Source: an uncultured Algibacter sp.
GTDB lineage: Bacteria > Bacteroidota > Bacteroidia > Flavobacteriales > Flavobacteriaceae
Direction: 5' to 3'
Assembly (NCBI GenBank): GCA_947499935.1
Contig: CANMQH010000001.1
Span: forward strand, 434,001 to 498,000
DNA: 64,000 nucleotides
Of this stretch, positions 42,381-50,885 are shown piece by piece; positions within the stretch are counted from its first letter, which is position 1, and each line of letters begins with the position of its first letter. The notes under the pieces are model-generated. The model did not search any database. It was not told the origin of the DNA and saw nothing but the letters and a program-made list of their open reading frames with translations. The translations under genes were made by a program, and so were the position numbers.

Positions 42381-43370
42381 ATGTCAGATATATATAAAGC
42401 ATTAAAAGAACGAATTTTAGTTTTAGATGGCGCTATGGGCACCATGCTACAAGCTTATAAATTCACGGAAGAAGATTTTAGAGGCGAGCGCTTTAAGGAT
42501 TATCCAACACCTTTGCAGGGTAATAACGATTTGCTATCTATTACGCAGCCAGAAGCTATAAAAACCATTCACGGAAAATATTTTGAAGTCGGTGCAGATA
42601 TTGTTGAAACCAACACATTTTCTGGAACTACGATTGCTATGGCAGATTACCAAATGGAAGATTTAGTGTATGAACTTAATTTTCAATCGGCTAAAATAGC
42701 TAAAGAAGTTGCAGACGAATTCACAGCTAAAGAACCTCATAAACCACGTTTTGTTGCAGGTTCCATCGGGCCAACAAATAGAACAGCTAGTATGTCTCCA
42801 GATGTTAACGACCCTGGTTATAGAGCTGTTACTTTTGATGAGTTACGAATTGCGTACAAACAACAAATAGAAGCTTTAGTTGATGGTGGTGTAGATTTGC
42901 TATTAGTAGAAACAGTATTTGATACACTAAATGCTAAAGCAGCATTATTTGCTATTGAAGAAGTGAAAGATGAACGTAATATAGATATTCCAACCATGTT
43001 AAGCGGAACAATTACTGATGCATCGGGTAGAACTTTATCAGGGCAAACAGCTGAAGCTTTTTTAATTTCGGTATCACATATACCATTATTATCTGTTGGA
43101 TTTAATTGTGCTTTAGGTGCTAATTTATTACAACCTCATTTAGAAGCGATTGCTAACAAAACAGATTTTGCAATATCAGCGCATCCCAATGCAGGTTTAC
43201 CAAATGCCTTTGGAGAGTACGATGAAACTCCAGAAGAAATGGGCGAGCAAATTGAAGAATATCTAAAGAAAAATTTAATAAATATTATTGGTGGTTGTTG
43301 TGGTACAAGTCCAGAGCATATTCGTGTTATTGCTGATATAGCTGCTAAGTATAAACCGCGTATTATATGA
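42381..43370 (+). CDS. Methionine synthase, homocysteine-binding subunit
   Basis: The 329-residue protein equals the first module of MetH: ILVLDGAMGTMLQ (about 12-24), NDLLSITQPEAI, GSIGPTNRTASMSPDV (about 127-142), and the zinc-binding cysteines Cys243 (SVGFNCALG) and Cys306/Cys307 (GGCCGTSPEHI). It activates homocysteine thiolate for methyl transfer from methylcobalamin. The remaining modules are encoded by a separate gene at 45007. This split is usual in Bacteroidota; here three genes have come between. It overlaps the next gene by 4 bp (ATGA). Confidence 0.93.
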   Translation: MSDIYKALKERILVLDGAMGTMLQAYKFTEEDFRGERFKDYPTPLQGNNDLLSITQPEAIKTIHGKYFEVGADIVETNTFSGTTIAMADYQMEDLVYELNFQSAKIAKEVADEFTAKEPHKPRFVAGSIGPTNRTASMSPDVNDPGYRAVTFDELRIAYKQQIEALVDGGVDLLLVETVFDTLNAKAALFAIEEVKDERNIDIPTMLSGTITDASGRTLSGQTAEAFLISVSHIPLLSVGFNCALGANLLQPHLEAIANKTDFAISAHPNAGLPNAFGEYDETPEEMGEQIEEYLKKNLINIIGGCCGTSPEHIRVIADIAAKYKPRII

Positions 43371-44215
43371 AGAAGGAATATTTAAGAGGAATGTACTATA
43401 TGCTTTCTCCGAGTTTAAGGCTTTTAGTTCGAAAAATTTATTATTTGCCTATAGATTTGTATGAGTCGTTAATAGATAAGCGTGAAAAATATGAACCTAA
43501 AAAAGGAGATATCTATATTGGTTCAGGAGATTTCATTAGTCAAGGTAAACATCATTTAAATTTATTAAAAAAATATACCAATCTTAAGGAGTCTGATAGT
43601 GTTTTAGATATTGGAAGTGGTATTGGGAGAACTGCAGTTGCCTTAACAAAATATTTAAATATAAATGCTAGATATGAGGGGTTTGATGTTGTAGAAAAAG
43701 GAGTGAAGTGGTGTAATTCTAAAATAAAAAAGGATTTACCTAATTTTAATTTTATTTATGTACCACTAAATAATGATTTGTATAATACTTCATATGAAAA
43801 AGCTGATAGTTTTAAATTTCCTTATGAAGATGGAGTATTTGATGTAGTGTTTTTATTTTCAGTATTCACTCATATGGGAATTTCTGAAATTGATAATTAT
43901 TTTGGAGAAATAGAAAGGGTTTTAAAACCAAAAGGGAAATGTTTAGCAACCTTCTTTCTATACACAAGTGAAAAAGAAGAAGAGACATCTATAATTGAAG
44001 GGTTTAGTTTTCCAATTAAAAAAGATGGGTATAGGTTAATGGATAAAGATGTAACTTCTGCTAATATTGCCATAGAAATAAATTGCTTAAAAGAAATGAT
44101 AGTTGCTAATAATTTAAAATTAGCTTCAATAAAGGACGGTATTTGGAAAGATGAGATATCTAATATAAAAAGTATTTCAAATGAGTATCAAGATATTGTA
44201 ATATTAGAAAAATGA
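43367..44215 (+). CDS. Class I SAM-dependent methyltransferase
   Basis: The product has 282 residues. Motif I SVLDIGSGIGRTAVALTKYL is at about 79-98, followed by YEGFDVVEKGVKW (about 106-118), FDVVFLFSVFTHM (about 161-173) and EIERVLKPKGKCLATFFLY (about 182-200), the standard Methyltransf_11/25 order. The N-terminus (MLSPSLRLLVRKIYYLPIDLYE) is hydrophobic and might bind a membrane or lipid. Substrate is unknown. It overlaps both neighbours by 4 bp, so it is translated with the methionine synthase subunit. It is not part of known methionine pathways and may have been recruited into the SAM-controlled operon as a SAM user. The DNA is very AT-rich relative to the flanking genes by eye. Confidence 0.85.
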   Translation: MKKEYLRGMYYMLSPSLRLLVRKIYYLPIDLYESLIDKREKYEPKKGDIYIGSGDFISQGKHHLNLLKKYTNLKESDSVLDIGSGIGRTAVALTKYLNINARYEGFDVVEKGVKWCNSKIKKDLPNFNFIYVPLNNDLYNTSYEKADSFKFPYEDGVFDVVFLFSVFTHMGISEIDNYFGEIERVLKPKGKCLATFFLYTSEKEEETSIIEGFSFPIKKDGYRLMDKDVTSANIAIEINCLKEMIVANNLKLASIKDGIWKDEISNIKSISNEYQDIVILEK

Positions 44216-44493
44216 TTTTAGAAGTAGCCACGTTAAATATAAAAGTAGGTTTTTCTGCTGAATTCGAAGCAAGTTTTCAAAAAGCAGAGAAAATTATTTC
44301 TTCAATGAAAGGTTACATTTCACATCAATTAAAAAAGTGTATCGAGCAAGACGATAAATATATATTATTAGTAAACTGGGAAACGATTGAAAACCATCAA
44401 ATTGGTTTCAGGAAGTCAGAAGAATATCAAGAATGGAAAATATTGTTACATCATTTTTATGAGCCGTTTCCAACAGTTGAACATTATGTTTAG
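44212..44493 (+). CDS. Antibiotic biosynthesis monooxygenase (ABM) domain protein
   Basis: The 93-residue protein is one ABM ferredoxin-like fold: ATLNIKVGFSAEFEASFQKAEKIISSMKGYISHQLKKC, then YILLVNWETIENHQIGFRKSEEYQEWKILLHHFYEPFPTVEHY. The pattern of a final FxxxPxxEHY is usual for small cofactor-free monooxygenases and heme-degrading relatives, as well as for proteins of no known activity. It overlaps the methyltransferase by 4 bp. The stop codon coincides with the beginning of the inverted-repeat element. Confidence 0.8.
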   Translation: MILEVATLNIKVGFSAEFEASFQKAEKIISSMKGYISHQLKKCIEQDDKYILLVNWETIENHQIGFRKSEEYQEWKILLHHFYEPFPTVEHYV

Positions 44494-44495
44494 TT

Positions 44496-44623
44496 ATTGG
44501 TTGTTCGTTAATTGTTATTAGTGAAAACAATATTAAAAAGTAATTTAAAGAGATTAGAGAAAAAAAAACAAGCTTAATTAAGTATTAGGAAAGTTTAAGA
44601 AGGACTAATAACGAGCAACCATA
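44496..44623. repeat. Inverted-repeat element upstream of the four-helix-bundle gene
   Basis: Left arm GGTTGTTCGTTA...TTATTAGT (44499-44522) is inverted at the right by ACTAATAACGAGCAACC (44604-44620). The interior AATATTAAAAAGTAA and AGATTAGAGAAAA resembles the element at 34205-34332. A fragment of the right-arm type (CTAATAACCAAAAACGAGTAACC, 45017-45039) recurs on the other side of the four-helix-bundle gene, within the first codons of metH. Confidence 0.65.
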
Positions 44624-44647
44624 TTTTTTGTAAAAAGCAAAAATAGA

Positions 44648-45010
44648 ATGAAATCATATATAGAACTTGATGTTTGGATTGAAGCTAGGAAACTAGTTAA
44701 TCAAGTCTATGTAATAACTAATGATTTTCCAAGAGAAGAGATGTACGGCATTACAAATCAAATTAGAAGATGTTCGATTTCTGTTCCATCTAATATTGCT
44801 GAAGGCTGTGGAAGACAAACATCAAAAGATATTATTCGTTTTTTATATATTTCAAGAGGTTCTTTGTATGAATTAGAAACTCAATTATATCTTTCAAACG
44901 ATCTAAAGTTTATTTCAGAAGAAAAATTAAATAATTTATTATCTCAAATAGAAACTTGTAAAAAGTTGCTTAATGGATTTATCAACTATTACAAGAAATT
45001 AAAAGTATGA
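44648..45010 (+). CDS. Four-helix-bundle protein (S23/IVP family)
   Basis: The 120-residue protein reads [19 protein letters not shown], then [27 protein letters not shown] and [18 protein letters not shown], the hallmark of the TIGR02436 four-helix-bundle family first known from intervening sequences in 23S rRNA genes and related to the Avd protein of diversity-generating retroelements. No reverse transcriptase or rRNA is nearby. It lies between the two methionine synthase parts, flanked by related repeat sequence on both sides, and its stop overlaps the metH start (ATGA). The nearby repeats suggest it arrived as part of a small mobile unit; function is unknown but nucleic-acid binding is suspected in the family. 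Confidence 0.9.
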   Translation: MKSYIELDVWIEARKLVNQVYVITNDFPREEMYGITNQIRRCSISVPSNIAEGCGRQTSKDIIRFLYISRGSLYELETQLYLSNDLKFISEEKLNNLLSQIETCKKLLNGFINYYKKLKV

Positions 45011-47709
45011 GTGATTCTAATAACCAAAAACGAGTAACCATTAACCAAAATAAATACATGAAGCTTTCAGGGTTAGAACCTCTAATCCTAAACGAAAACA
45101 GCAATTTTATAAATGTTGGTGAGCGAACTAACGTAGCTGGTTCTCGAAAATTTCTTCGATTAATTAAAGAAGAAAAATTTGATGAGGCTTTAGACATTGC
45201 AAGGCATCAAGTAGATGGCGGTGCGCAAATTATCGATATTAACTTCGATGATGGTTTAATTGATGGAAAAGAATCGATGATCCGTTTTTTGAACCTAATT
45301 GCTGCCGAGCCAGATATTTGTCGCGTGCCCATCATGATTGATAGTTCAAAATGGGAAATTATAGAAGCTGGACTTAAAGTGGTACAAGGCAAATGTGTTG
45401 TTAATTCTATTTCGTTAAAAGAAGGCGAAGAAAAATTTATTTGGGAAGCAAAACAAATAAAACGTTACGGAGCAGCGGTCATTGTTATGGCTTTTGATGA
45501 AGTTGGGCAAGCCGATAATTACGAACGACGATTAGAAATTTCTAAACGTTCCTACGATATTTTAGTTAATAAAGTTGGTTTTCCATCTGAAGATATCATT
45601 TTCGATTTAAATATATTTCCTGTGGCAACAGGAATGGATGAACACCGCAGAAATGCTATAGATTTTATAGAGGCTACACGATGGGTTCGTCAAAATTTAG
45701 AGAATGTTTCTGTTAGTGGAGGTGTAAGTAATGTGTCGTTTTCGTTTAGAGGAAATAATGGTGTTCGCGAAGCCATGCACTCTGTGTTTTTGTATTATGC
45801 GATTCAAGCAGGGATGAATATGGGTATCGTAAATCCTGCGTTATTGGAGATTTATGATGATATTCCAAAAGATTTATTAGAGCATATTGAAGATGTTATT
45901 TTAGACCGAAGAGATGATGCAACTGAGCGCTTATTAGATTTTGCTGAAACCGTAAAAGGTTCTAAAGTTGAAAAAGGATTAGATTTATCTTGGAGAGAAA
46001 ATCCATTACAAGATAGAATTACGCATGCTTTAGTAAAAGGTATTGATGCCTTTATTATTGAAGATATTGAGCAAGCCAGACAAGAAGCAGATAAGCCTAT
46101 TGAAGTTATTGAAGGTAATTTGATGATTGGAATGAATGTGGTGGGCGATTTATTTGGTGCTGGAAAAATGTTTTTACCTCAAGTAGTAAAATCTGCTCGT
46201 GTGATGAAAAAGGCTGTAGGTTATTTAAATCCGTTTATTGAAGCAGAAAAAGGTGATAAACAAGAGCCTGTTGGTAAAATATTAATGGCAACTGTAAAAG
46301 GTGATGTGCATGATATTGGTAAAAATATAGTAAGTGTGGTACTGGCTTGTAATAATTACGAGATTGTAGATTTAGGCGTTATGGTACCGCCAGAAAAAAT
46401 TATTGAAACCGCTATTAAAGAGCGTGTAGATGCCATTGGATTATCTGGATTGATAACACCGTCTTTAGACGAAATGGTGTATTTAGCCAAGGAAATGCAA
46501 CGTCAAAATTTCGAATTGCCATTATTAATTGGTGGCGCAACAACATCTAAAGCGCATACAGCCGTAAAGATAGATACCCAGTATAAAAACGCTGTGGTTC
46601 ATGTAAATGATGCCTCAAGAGCAGTAACGGTTGTTGGCGATTTATTAAATAAGAAAACATCACATGCCTATGTGGCTAAGATGAAAGCAGATTATGATGA
46701 ATTCCGTACTAAGTTTTTAAAACGAGGAAAAGAGAAATCATATATTTCAATTAAAGAAGCACGAAAGAGAAAATATAAAATTGACTGGCAAACGTCTGAA
46801 ATTGTAAAACCTAAAGAATTGGGTGTTCAGATTTTAAAACAGCTTAGTTTAAAAGAATTATTGCCATTTATTGATTGGAGTCCATTTTTTAGAAGTTGGG
46901 ATTTACATGGTAAATATCCAGATATTTTAACTGATGATGTTGTTGGAGAACAAGCTACACAGTTGTTTGAAGATGCTCAAGATATGGTTAAGCAAATTAT
47001 TGCCAAACAATTATTGAAAGCCAAAGCTGTTTTTGGATTGTTTGAAGCTAATACTATAAATGAGGATGATATTTCTATTCAGAAAAAAGGCGAAGAAATT
47101 GCTGTTTTTAGAACATTACGTCAGCAATTAAAAAAGCGTGATGGGATTCCTAACATTGCTTTGGCAGATTTTGTTGCTCCAAAAGCATCTGGTAAAACAG
47201 ATTATATGGGCACATTTTGTGTTAGTATTTTTGGAGCACAAGAATTAGCAGATAGTTATAGAAAAAAGGAAGATGATTATAATGCGATTATGGCACAAGC
47301 CATTGCAGATAGATTCGCCGAAGCGTTTGCAGAATATTTACATAAGCAAATAAGAATTAAACATTGGGGCTATGCAGCTAATGAAGATTTAACAAATCAA
47401 GATTTAATAAAAGAAAGTTATAAAGGTATTCGTCCTGCTCCTGGTTATCCTGCTTGTCCTGATCATTTAGAGAAAGAAACCATCTGGGAATTATTAGATG
47501 TTGAAAAACTAATTGGTGTTACATTAACAGAAAGTTTAGCGATGTGGCCAGCTGCAGCAGTGTCTGGTTATTACTTTGGTAATCCCGAAGCGAAATATTT
47601 TGGTTTAGGTAAAATTACAGACGATCAAGTAACCGATTATGCTACAAGAAAAGGTATTACAAAAGAAAAGGCCAGAAAGTGGTTGCATCCTACTTTAGCA
47701 GAGGAGTAA
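45007..47709 (+). CDS. metH: Cobalamin-dependent methionine synthase, folate/B12/activation modules
   Basis: The product has 900 residues and lacks the homocysteine module, encoded separately at 42381. Domains: pterin-binding (about 30-290, [16 protein letters not shown] and [15 protein letters not shown]), B12-binding cap and Rossmann part (about 330-560) with the cobalt ligand His435 in DVHDIGKNI and [14 protein letters not shown], then the SAM activation domain (about 600-900) with [15 protein letters not shown] (about 820-834). It transfers a methyl group from methyltetrahydrofolate through cobalamin to homocysteine. The first 17 codons contain repeat-like sequence; an in-frame ATG at codon 18 (MKLSGLEPL) is an alternative start. 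Confidence 0.95.
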   Translation: MSDSNNQKRVTINQNKYMKLSGLEPLILNENSNFINVGERTNVAGSRKFLRLIKEEKFDEALDIARHQVDGGAQIIDINFDDGLIDGKESMIRFLNLIAAEPDICRVPIMIDSSKWEIIEAGLKVVQGKCVVNSISLKEGEEKFIWEAKQIKRYGAAVIVMAFDEVGQADNYERRLEISKRSYDILVNKVGFPSEDIIFDLNIFPVATGMDEHRRNAIDFIEATRWVRQNLENVSVSGGVSNVSFSFRGNNGVREAMHSVFLYYAIQAGMNMGIVNPALLEIYDDIPKDLLEHIEDVILDRRDDATERLLDFAETVKGSKVEKGLDLSWRENPLQDRITHALVKGIDAFIIEDIEQARQEADKPIEVIEGNLMIGMNVVGDLFGAGKMFLPQVVKSARVMKKAVGYLNPFIEAEKGDKQEPVGKILMATVKGDVHDIGKNIVSVVLACNNYEIVDLGVMVPPEKIIETAIKERVDAIGLSGLITPSLDEMVYLAKEMQRQNFELPLLIGGATTSKAHTAVKIDTQYKNAVVHVNDASRAVTVVGDLLNKKTSHAYVAKMKADYDEFRTKFLKRGKEKSYISIKEARKRKYKIDWQTSEIVKPKELGVQILKQLSLKELLPFIDWSPFFRSWDLHGKYPDILTDDVVGEQATQLFEDAQDMVKQIIAKQLLKAKAVFGLFEANTINEDDISIQKKGEEIAVFRTLRQQLKKRDGIPNIALADFVAPKASGKTDYMGTFCVSIFGAQELADSYRKKEDDYNAIMAQAIADRFAEAFAEYLHKQIRIKHWGYAANEDLTNQDLIKESYKGIRPAPGYPACPDHLEKETIWELLDVEKLIGVTLTESLAMWPAAAVSGYYFGNPEAKYFGLGKITDDQVTDYATRKGITKEKARKWLHPTLAEE

Positions 47710-47762
47710 TATTCGCGTAGCTTCCTGTAGAGTAGTAAGATGTATGGTGGTTTACGTGTTTT

Positions 47763-47795
47763 AGACCTCTCACGTTTTTAAAACGTGAGAGGTCT
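47763..47795. repeat. Perfect 33-bp palindrome (AGACCT-AGGTCT family) after metH
   Basis: AGACCTCTCACGTTTT and AAAACGTGAGAGGTCT pair over 16 bp without mismatch around one T/A base. The inner bases differ from other copies (CACG/CGTG instead of CAGG/CCTG), with matching changes on both sides, so the pairing is conserved rather than the sequence. Confidence 0.8.
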
Positions 47796-47847
47796 GTAAA
47801 AAATATAAAGGCGAGAGTTCTCCTTCTTGAAAGGGTTATGGGGAGTT

Positions 47848-47933
47848 GCGTTAGGGATTGCAGAGGAAAGCCCACAGCCAGACGTAGGAGGTGCGAGGAC
47901 TTGTAACGGAAAGCCCGACCCTTGTGGTAACGC
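47848..47933 (+). repeat. Dispersed structured element, copy C (possible Flavo-1-like RNA)
   Basis: The ends GCGTTA (47848-47853) and TAACGC (47928-47933) pair. Blocks: GGGATTGCAG, AAAGCCCACAGC, GGAGGTGCGAGGACTTGTAA, AAAGCCCGACCCTTGTGG. It is almost identical to copy D. It lies in the 338-bp gap between metH and metF. Confidence 0.78.
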
Positions 47934-48009
47934 CCATAAAAATAAAAAAAACAGCTTTAAGAATTGATTTGTAAATTCGTGGCTAAGAACATATAAAATT
48001 AATATTGAT

Positions 48010-48036
48010 GAGATTCCTACTTTGGTGGGAATGACA
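48010..48036. repeat. GAGATTCC...GGAATGACA hairpin repeat
   Basis: ATTCCTAC and GTGGGAAT pair around TTTG, framed by GAG and GACA. The shape matches a widespread bacterial intergenic repeat of the form GATTCCnGC...GCnGGAATGAC. Together with the palindrome at 47763 and copy C it accounts for most of the metH-metF gap. Confidence 0.55.
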
Positions 48037-48047
48037 AAAGATAATTC

Positions 48048-49004
48048 ATGAAAGTAACAGATCATATAAAAAATGCTAAGGGTAAAACATTGTTTTCTTT
48101 TGAAGTAATACCGCCTAAAAAAGGTAAAAACATTCAGGATTTATATAATAATATAGACCCGTTAATGGAATTTAAACCTCCGTTTATTGATGTAACAACG
48201 TCTCGAGAAGAGTATGTTTATATAGATAAAGGTAATGGGCTTTTAGATAAACGCATTACACGTATGCGCCCAGGAACTGTAGGTATTTGTGCCTCAATTA
48301 TGCATAAGTATGGGGCAGATGCTATACCGCATTTGCTTTGCGGTGGCTTTACTAAAGAGGAAACAGAGTATGTTTTGGTGGATTGCCATTATTTGGGTTT
48401 AGATAATGTTATGGCATTACGTGGGGATTCTATGAAAGATGAAGCGTATTTCAAGCCCGTAGATGGAGGTAATGCCTTTGCTAGCGATTTGGTAGAACAA
48501 ATTGCATGTTTAAATAGAGGTCAGTTTTTGCATAACGATGTTGATGTAGAACATAATTCTGATTTTTGTATTGGGGTGGCTGGCTATCCTGAAAAACATA
48601 TGGAAGCACCGTCTTTAATGACCGATTTAAAACGCTTAAAAGCTAAAGTAGATGCTGGAGCAGATTATGTAGTAACCCAAATGTTTTTTGATAATAATAA
48701 ATATTTTGAGTTTGTAGACAAAGCTAGAGCTATGGGGATTAATGTACCTATTATTCCGGGTATTAAGCCTATTGCTGTTAAACGCCATTTACAATTATTA
48801 CCTCAAGTTTTTAAAATAGACATACCCGAAGATTTAATTGATGCGGTTGAGGGATGTAAAGACAATAAAGCGGTAAGGCAAGTAGGTATAGAGTTTGCTA
48901 TCCAGCAATCTAAAGCGTTGCGAGATGCGGGTGTACCTGTTTTGCATTATTATTCCATGGGAAAAAGTGATAATGTACATGCTATTGCTTCTCAATTATT
49001 TTAA
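48048..49004 (+). CDS. metF: Methylenetetrahydrofolate reductase
   Basis: The 318-residue TIM-barrel flavoprotein has SFEVIPPKKGKNIQDLYNNI (about 17-36, with the catalytic Glu), DVTTSREEYVYID (about 49-61), LDNVMALRGDSMKDE (about 117-131), IGVAGYPEKHMEAPS (about 171-185) and GADYVVTQMFFDNNKYFEFVDKARAMGINVPIIPGIKPI (about 204-242). It makes 5-methyltetrahydrofolate, the methyl donor for the methionine synthase encoded just upstream. Position behind the riboswitch operon suggests shared control, but the 338-bp repeat-rich gap could hold its own promoter. Confidence 0.95.
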   Translation: MKVTDHIKNAKGKTLFSFEVIPPKKGKNIQDLYNNIDPLMEFKPPFIDVTTSREEYVYIDKGNGLLDKRITRMRPGTVGICASIMHKYGADAIPHLLCGGFTKEETEYVLVDCHYLGLDNVMALRGDSMKDEAYFKPVDGGNAFASDLVEQIACLNRGQFLHNDVDVEHNSDFCIGVAGYPEKHMEAPSLMTDLKRLKAKVDAGADYVVTQMFFDNNKYFEFVDKARAMGINVPIIPGIKPIAVKRHLQLLPQVFKIDIPEDLIDAVEGCKDNKAVRQVGIEFAIQQSKALRDAGVPVLHYYSMGKSDNVHAIASQLF

Positions 49005-49041
49005 TTATTCTTATACCTTTACGCCTTAAGTAAGCTTGCCT

Positions 49042-50142
49042 ATGCGTTATATTATTTTGTGCGTTTTTTTTGTTATACATGTGTTTTCTTTTGCACAAGA
49101 AAAAACGAGTACATCGTATGTGGATGTAAATTATTTTAGAGGTAATATTGCGCTTCATAATAATGAAATTTTGCATTTAATTAATGGGCACCCTGAGGGC
49201 ACTATTATAAGTTGGAATAAGAAAACTTATGGATTTAACGATTGGGAACAGCGTTTTAACTATCCAGATTATGGTGTGTCTTTTGCGTATCAAAATTTAA
49301 AGAATGATGTTTTAGGTAATAATTATTCATTATACGCGCATTATAATTTTTACTTTTTTAAGCGAAACTTGATGTTTAGAATAGGGCAAGGCTTGGGCTA
49401 TAATACAAATCCGTATAATAGAGAGACCAATTTTAAAAACGTGGCGTTTGGTTCTAAATTACTGAGTAGTACTTATGTGATGCTTAACTATAAAAAAGAA
49501 CGCATTATTGATAAATTTGGACTACAAGCCGGGTTTTCTTTAATTCATTATAGTAATGCGAATGTAAAATCTCCTAATAATGGAACAAACTCTATAACTT
49601 TTAATATAGGTGTAAATTATAACTTGGATGATACTGATTTGGAGTATCAAAAAACTTTAGATAAAAAAGAAGATCAAGATTTTTCTGAACCTATAAAATA
49701 TAATTTGGTGTTTAGAACAGGTATTAATGAGAGTGATGTTATTGGTAGTGGGCAATATGCTATGTATATAGGTTCTGCTTACGCAGATAAGCGAATTAAT
49801 AAGAGCAGTGCTATTCAATTAGGTACAGATGTATTTTTTTCGAATTTTTTAAAAGAATTTATTAAGTATCGAAGTGTTGCTTTTCCAGAAGATAATATTT
49901 CGGGAGATGAGGATTTTAAACGTGTCGGGTTTTTTGTAGGTCATGAGTTGTTTATTAATAAAACATCACTAGTTACGCAATTAGGTTATTATACATACTA
50001 TCCTGTAGATTTTGAAGGTCGCACCTATTTTAGAATAGGGCTAAAACGCTATTTTTATAAAAAATGGTTTGGAGCAATGACACTTAAATCACATGGGGCA
50101 AAAGCAGAAGGTGTTGAATTTGGAGTTGGAATAAGATTATGA
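49042..50142 (+). CDS. PagL-like acyloxyacyl hydrolase / lipid A 3-O-deacylase family protein
   Basis: The ATG at 49042 is chosen over a TTG two codons upstream (366 residues). A signal peptide (1-18, ends FSFAQ) precedes a beta-rich outer-membrane protein. The catalytic PagL-type motif LIHYSNANVKSPNNGTN lies at about 167-183, with His169 and Ser171 in HxS and Asn following, as in PagL. The N-terminal 80 residues and the C-terminal extension are longer than in Pseudomonas PagL, as usual for Bacteroidota. It would trim an acyl chain of lipid A. It overlaps the next gene by 4 bp. Confidence 0.85.
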   Translation: MRYIILCVFFVIHVFSFAQEKTSTSYVDVNYFRGNIALHNNEILHLINGHPEGTIISWNKKTYGFNDWEQRFNYPDYGVSFAYQNLKNDVLGNNYSLYAHYNFYFFKRNLMFRIGQGLGYNTNPYNRETNFKNVAFGSKLLSSTYVMLNYKKERIIDKFGLQAGFSLIHYSNANVKSPNNGTNSITFNIGVNYNLDDTDLEYQKTLDKKEDQDFSEPIKYNLVFRTGINESDVIGSGQYAMYIGSAYADKRINKSSAIQLGTDVFFSNFLKEFIKYRSVAFPEDNISGDEDFKRVGFFVGHELFINKTSLVTQLGYYTYYPVDFEGRTYFRIGLKRYFYKKWFGAMTLKSHGAKAEGVEFGVGIRL

Positions 50143-50885
50143 GAAAACTAATTTATATAGCAGCGTTTTTCTTTTTGGTGGCTTGCGATAGTGAAAATGC
50201 TAACGACTGTTTTCAAAAAGCGGGCAGCATTATTCAGCAAGAAATTACTGTACCTAGTTTCGATAAAATTTTAGTAAATAGGGATGTTGAATTAATTATT
50301 AAAGAAGGACCTAGGCAACAAGTCATAATTGAAACGGGTGAGAATTTATTAAATGATGTGTCTGCTAGTGTTACTGATGGAAAATTAACATTAACAGATA
50401 ATAATACGTGTAATTATGTTAGAGATTTTGGTATAACAAAAGTGTATGTGACATCACCAAATATTACTGAGATAAGAAGTTCTACCCAATACGATATTAG
50501 CTCTGATGGTGTTTTAACATATCCTGATTTAGCTATTTTATCTGAAGATGTTGGGGCGCCCAATTCGTTTACAACAGGTGATTTTAGATTGGAAATTAAT
50601 AATAATAGTTTGAGAGTAAGTTTTAATAATTTATCAAGTTGTTTTGTTACTGGTATAACGAATAGTCTTAATGTTTCTTTTTTTGCAGGTAATGGACGTT
50701 TTGAAGGGGCTAATTTATTAGTTGAAAATATTACAATATTTCACAGAGGGACTAATGATATGATTGTTAACCCTCAACAATCTTTAAAAGGGATTTTAAA
50801 TAGCACAGGAAACGTAATTTCAAAAAATAAACCACCAGTTGTTGAGGTTGATATTTTATTTAGAGGGCAACTAATTTTTGAATAA
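50139..50885 (+). CDS. GIN-domain (DUF2807) lipoprotein
   Basis: The 248-residue protein has a lipoprotein signal MRKLIYIAAFFFLVAC (lipid Cys16). The body shows the repeated beta-helix pattern of the head GIN (DUF2807) domain: FDKILVNRDVELIIKEGPRQ (about 45-64), VSASVTDGKLTLTDNN, then strands of about 20 residues ending each turn in small residues. The function of GIN lipoproteins is not known; an adhesin-like or structural role at the surface is suggested by fold. It overlaps the PagL-like gene by 4 bp and runs 15 bp into the convergent ackA gene. Confidence 0.85.
   Translation: MRKLIYIAAFFFLVACDSENANDCFQKAGSIIQQEITVPSFDKILVNRDVELIIKEGPRQQVIIETGENLLNDVSASVTDGKLTLTDNNTCNYVRDFGITKVYVTSPNITEIRSSTQYDISSDGVLTYPDLAILSEDVGAPNSFTTGDFRLEINNNSLRVSFNNLSSCFVTGITNSLNVSFFAGNGRFEGANLLVENITIFHRGTNDMIVNPQQSLKGILNSTGNVISKNKPPVVEVDILFRGQLIFE

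Noticed and set aside
44648-45010. A diversity-generating retroelement, suggested by the Avd-related four-helix-bundle protein
   Set aside because: No reverse transcriptase, template repeat/variable repeat pair or C-type lectin target is seen nearby.
42381-47709. Methionine synthase broken by insertion (pseudogene)
   Set aside because: The two parts are separate complete module sets with their own starts and stops; the split is usual in Bacteroidota. Only the intervening genes are unusual.
47690-48065. Minus-strand frames in the metH-metF gap
   Set aside because: They are translations of the dispersed element, the palindrome and the hairpin repeat; the translations recur at other repeat copies and look non-protein.
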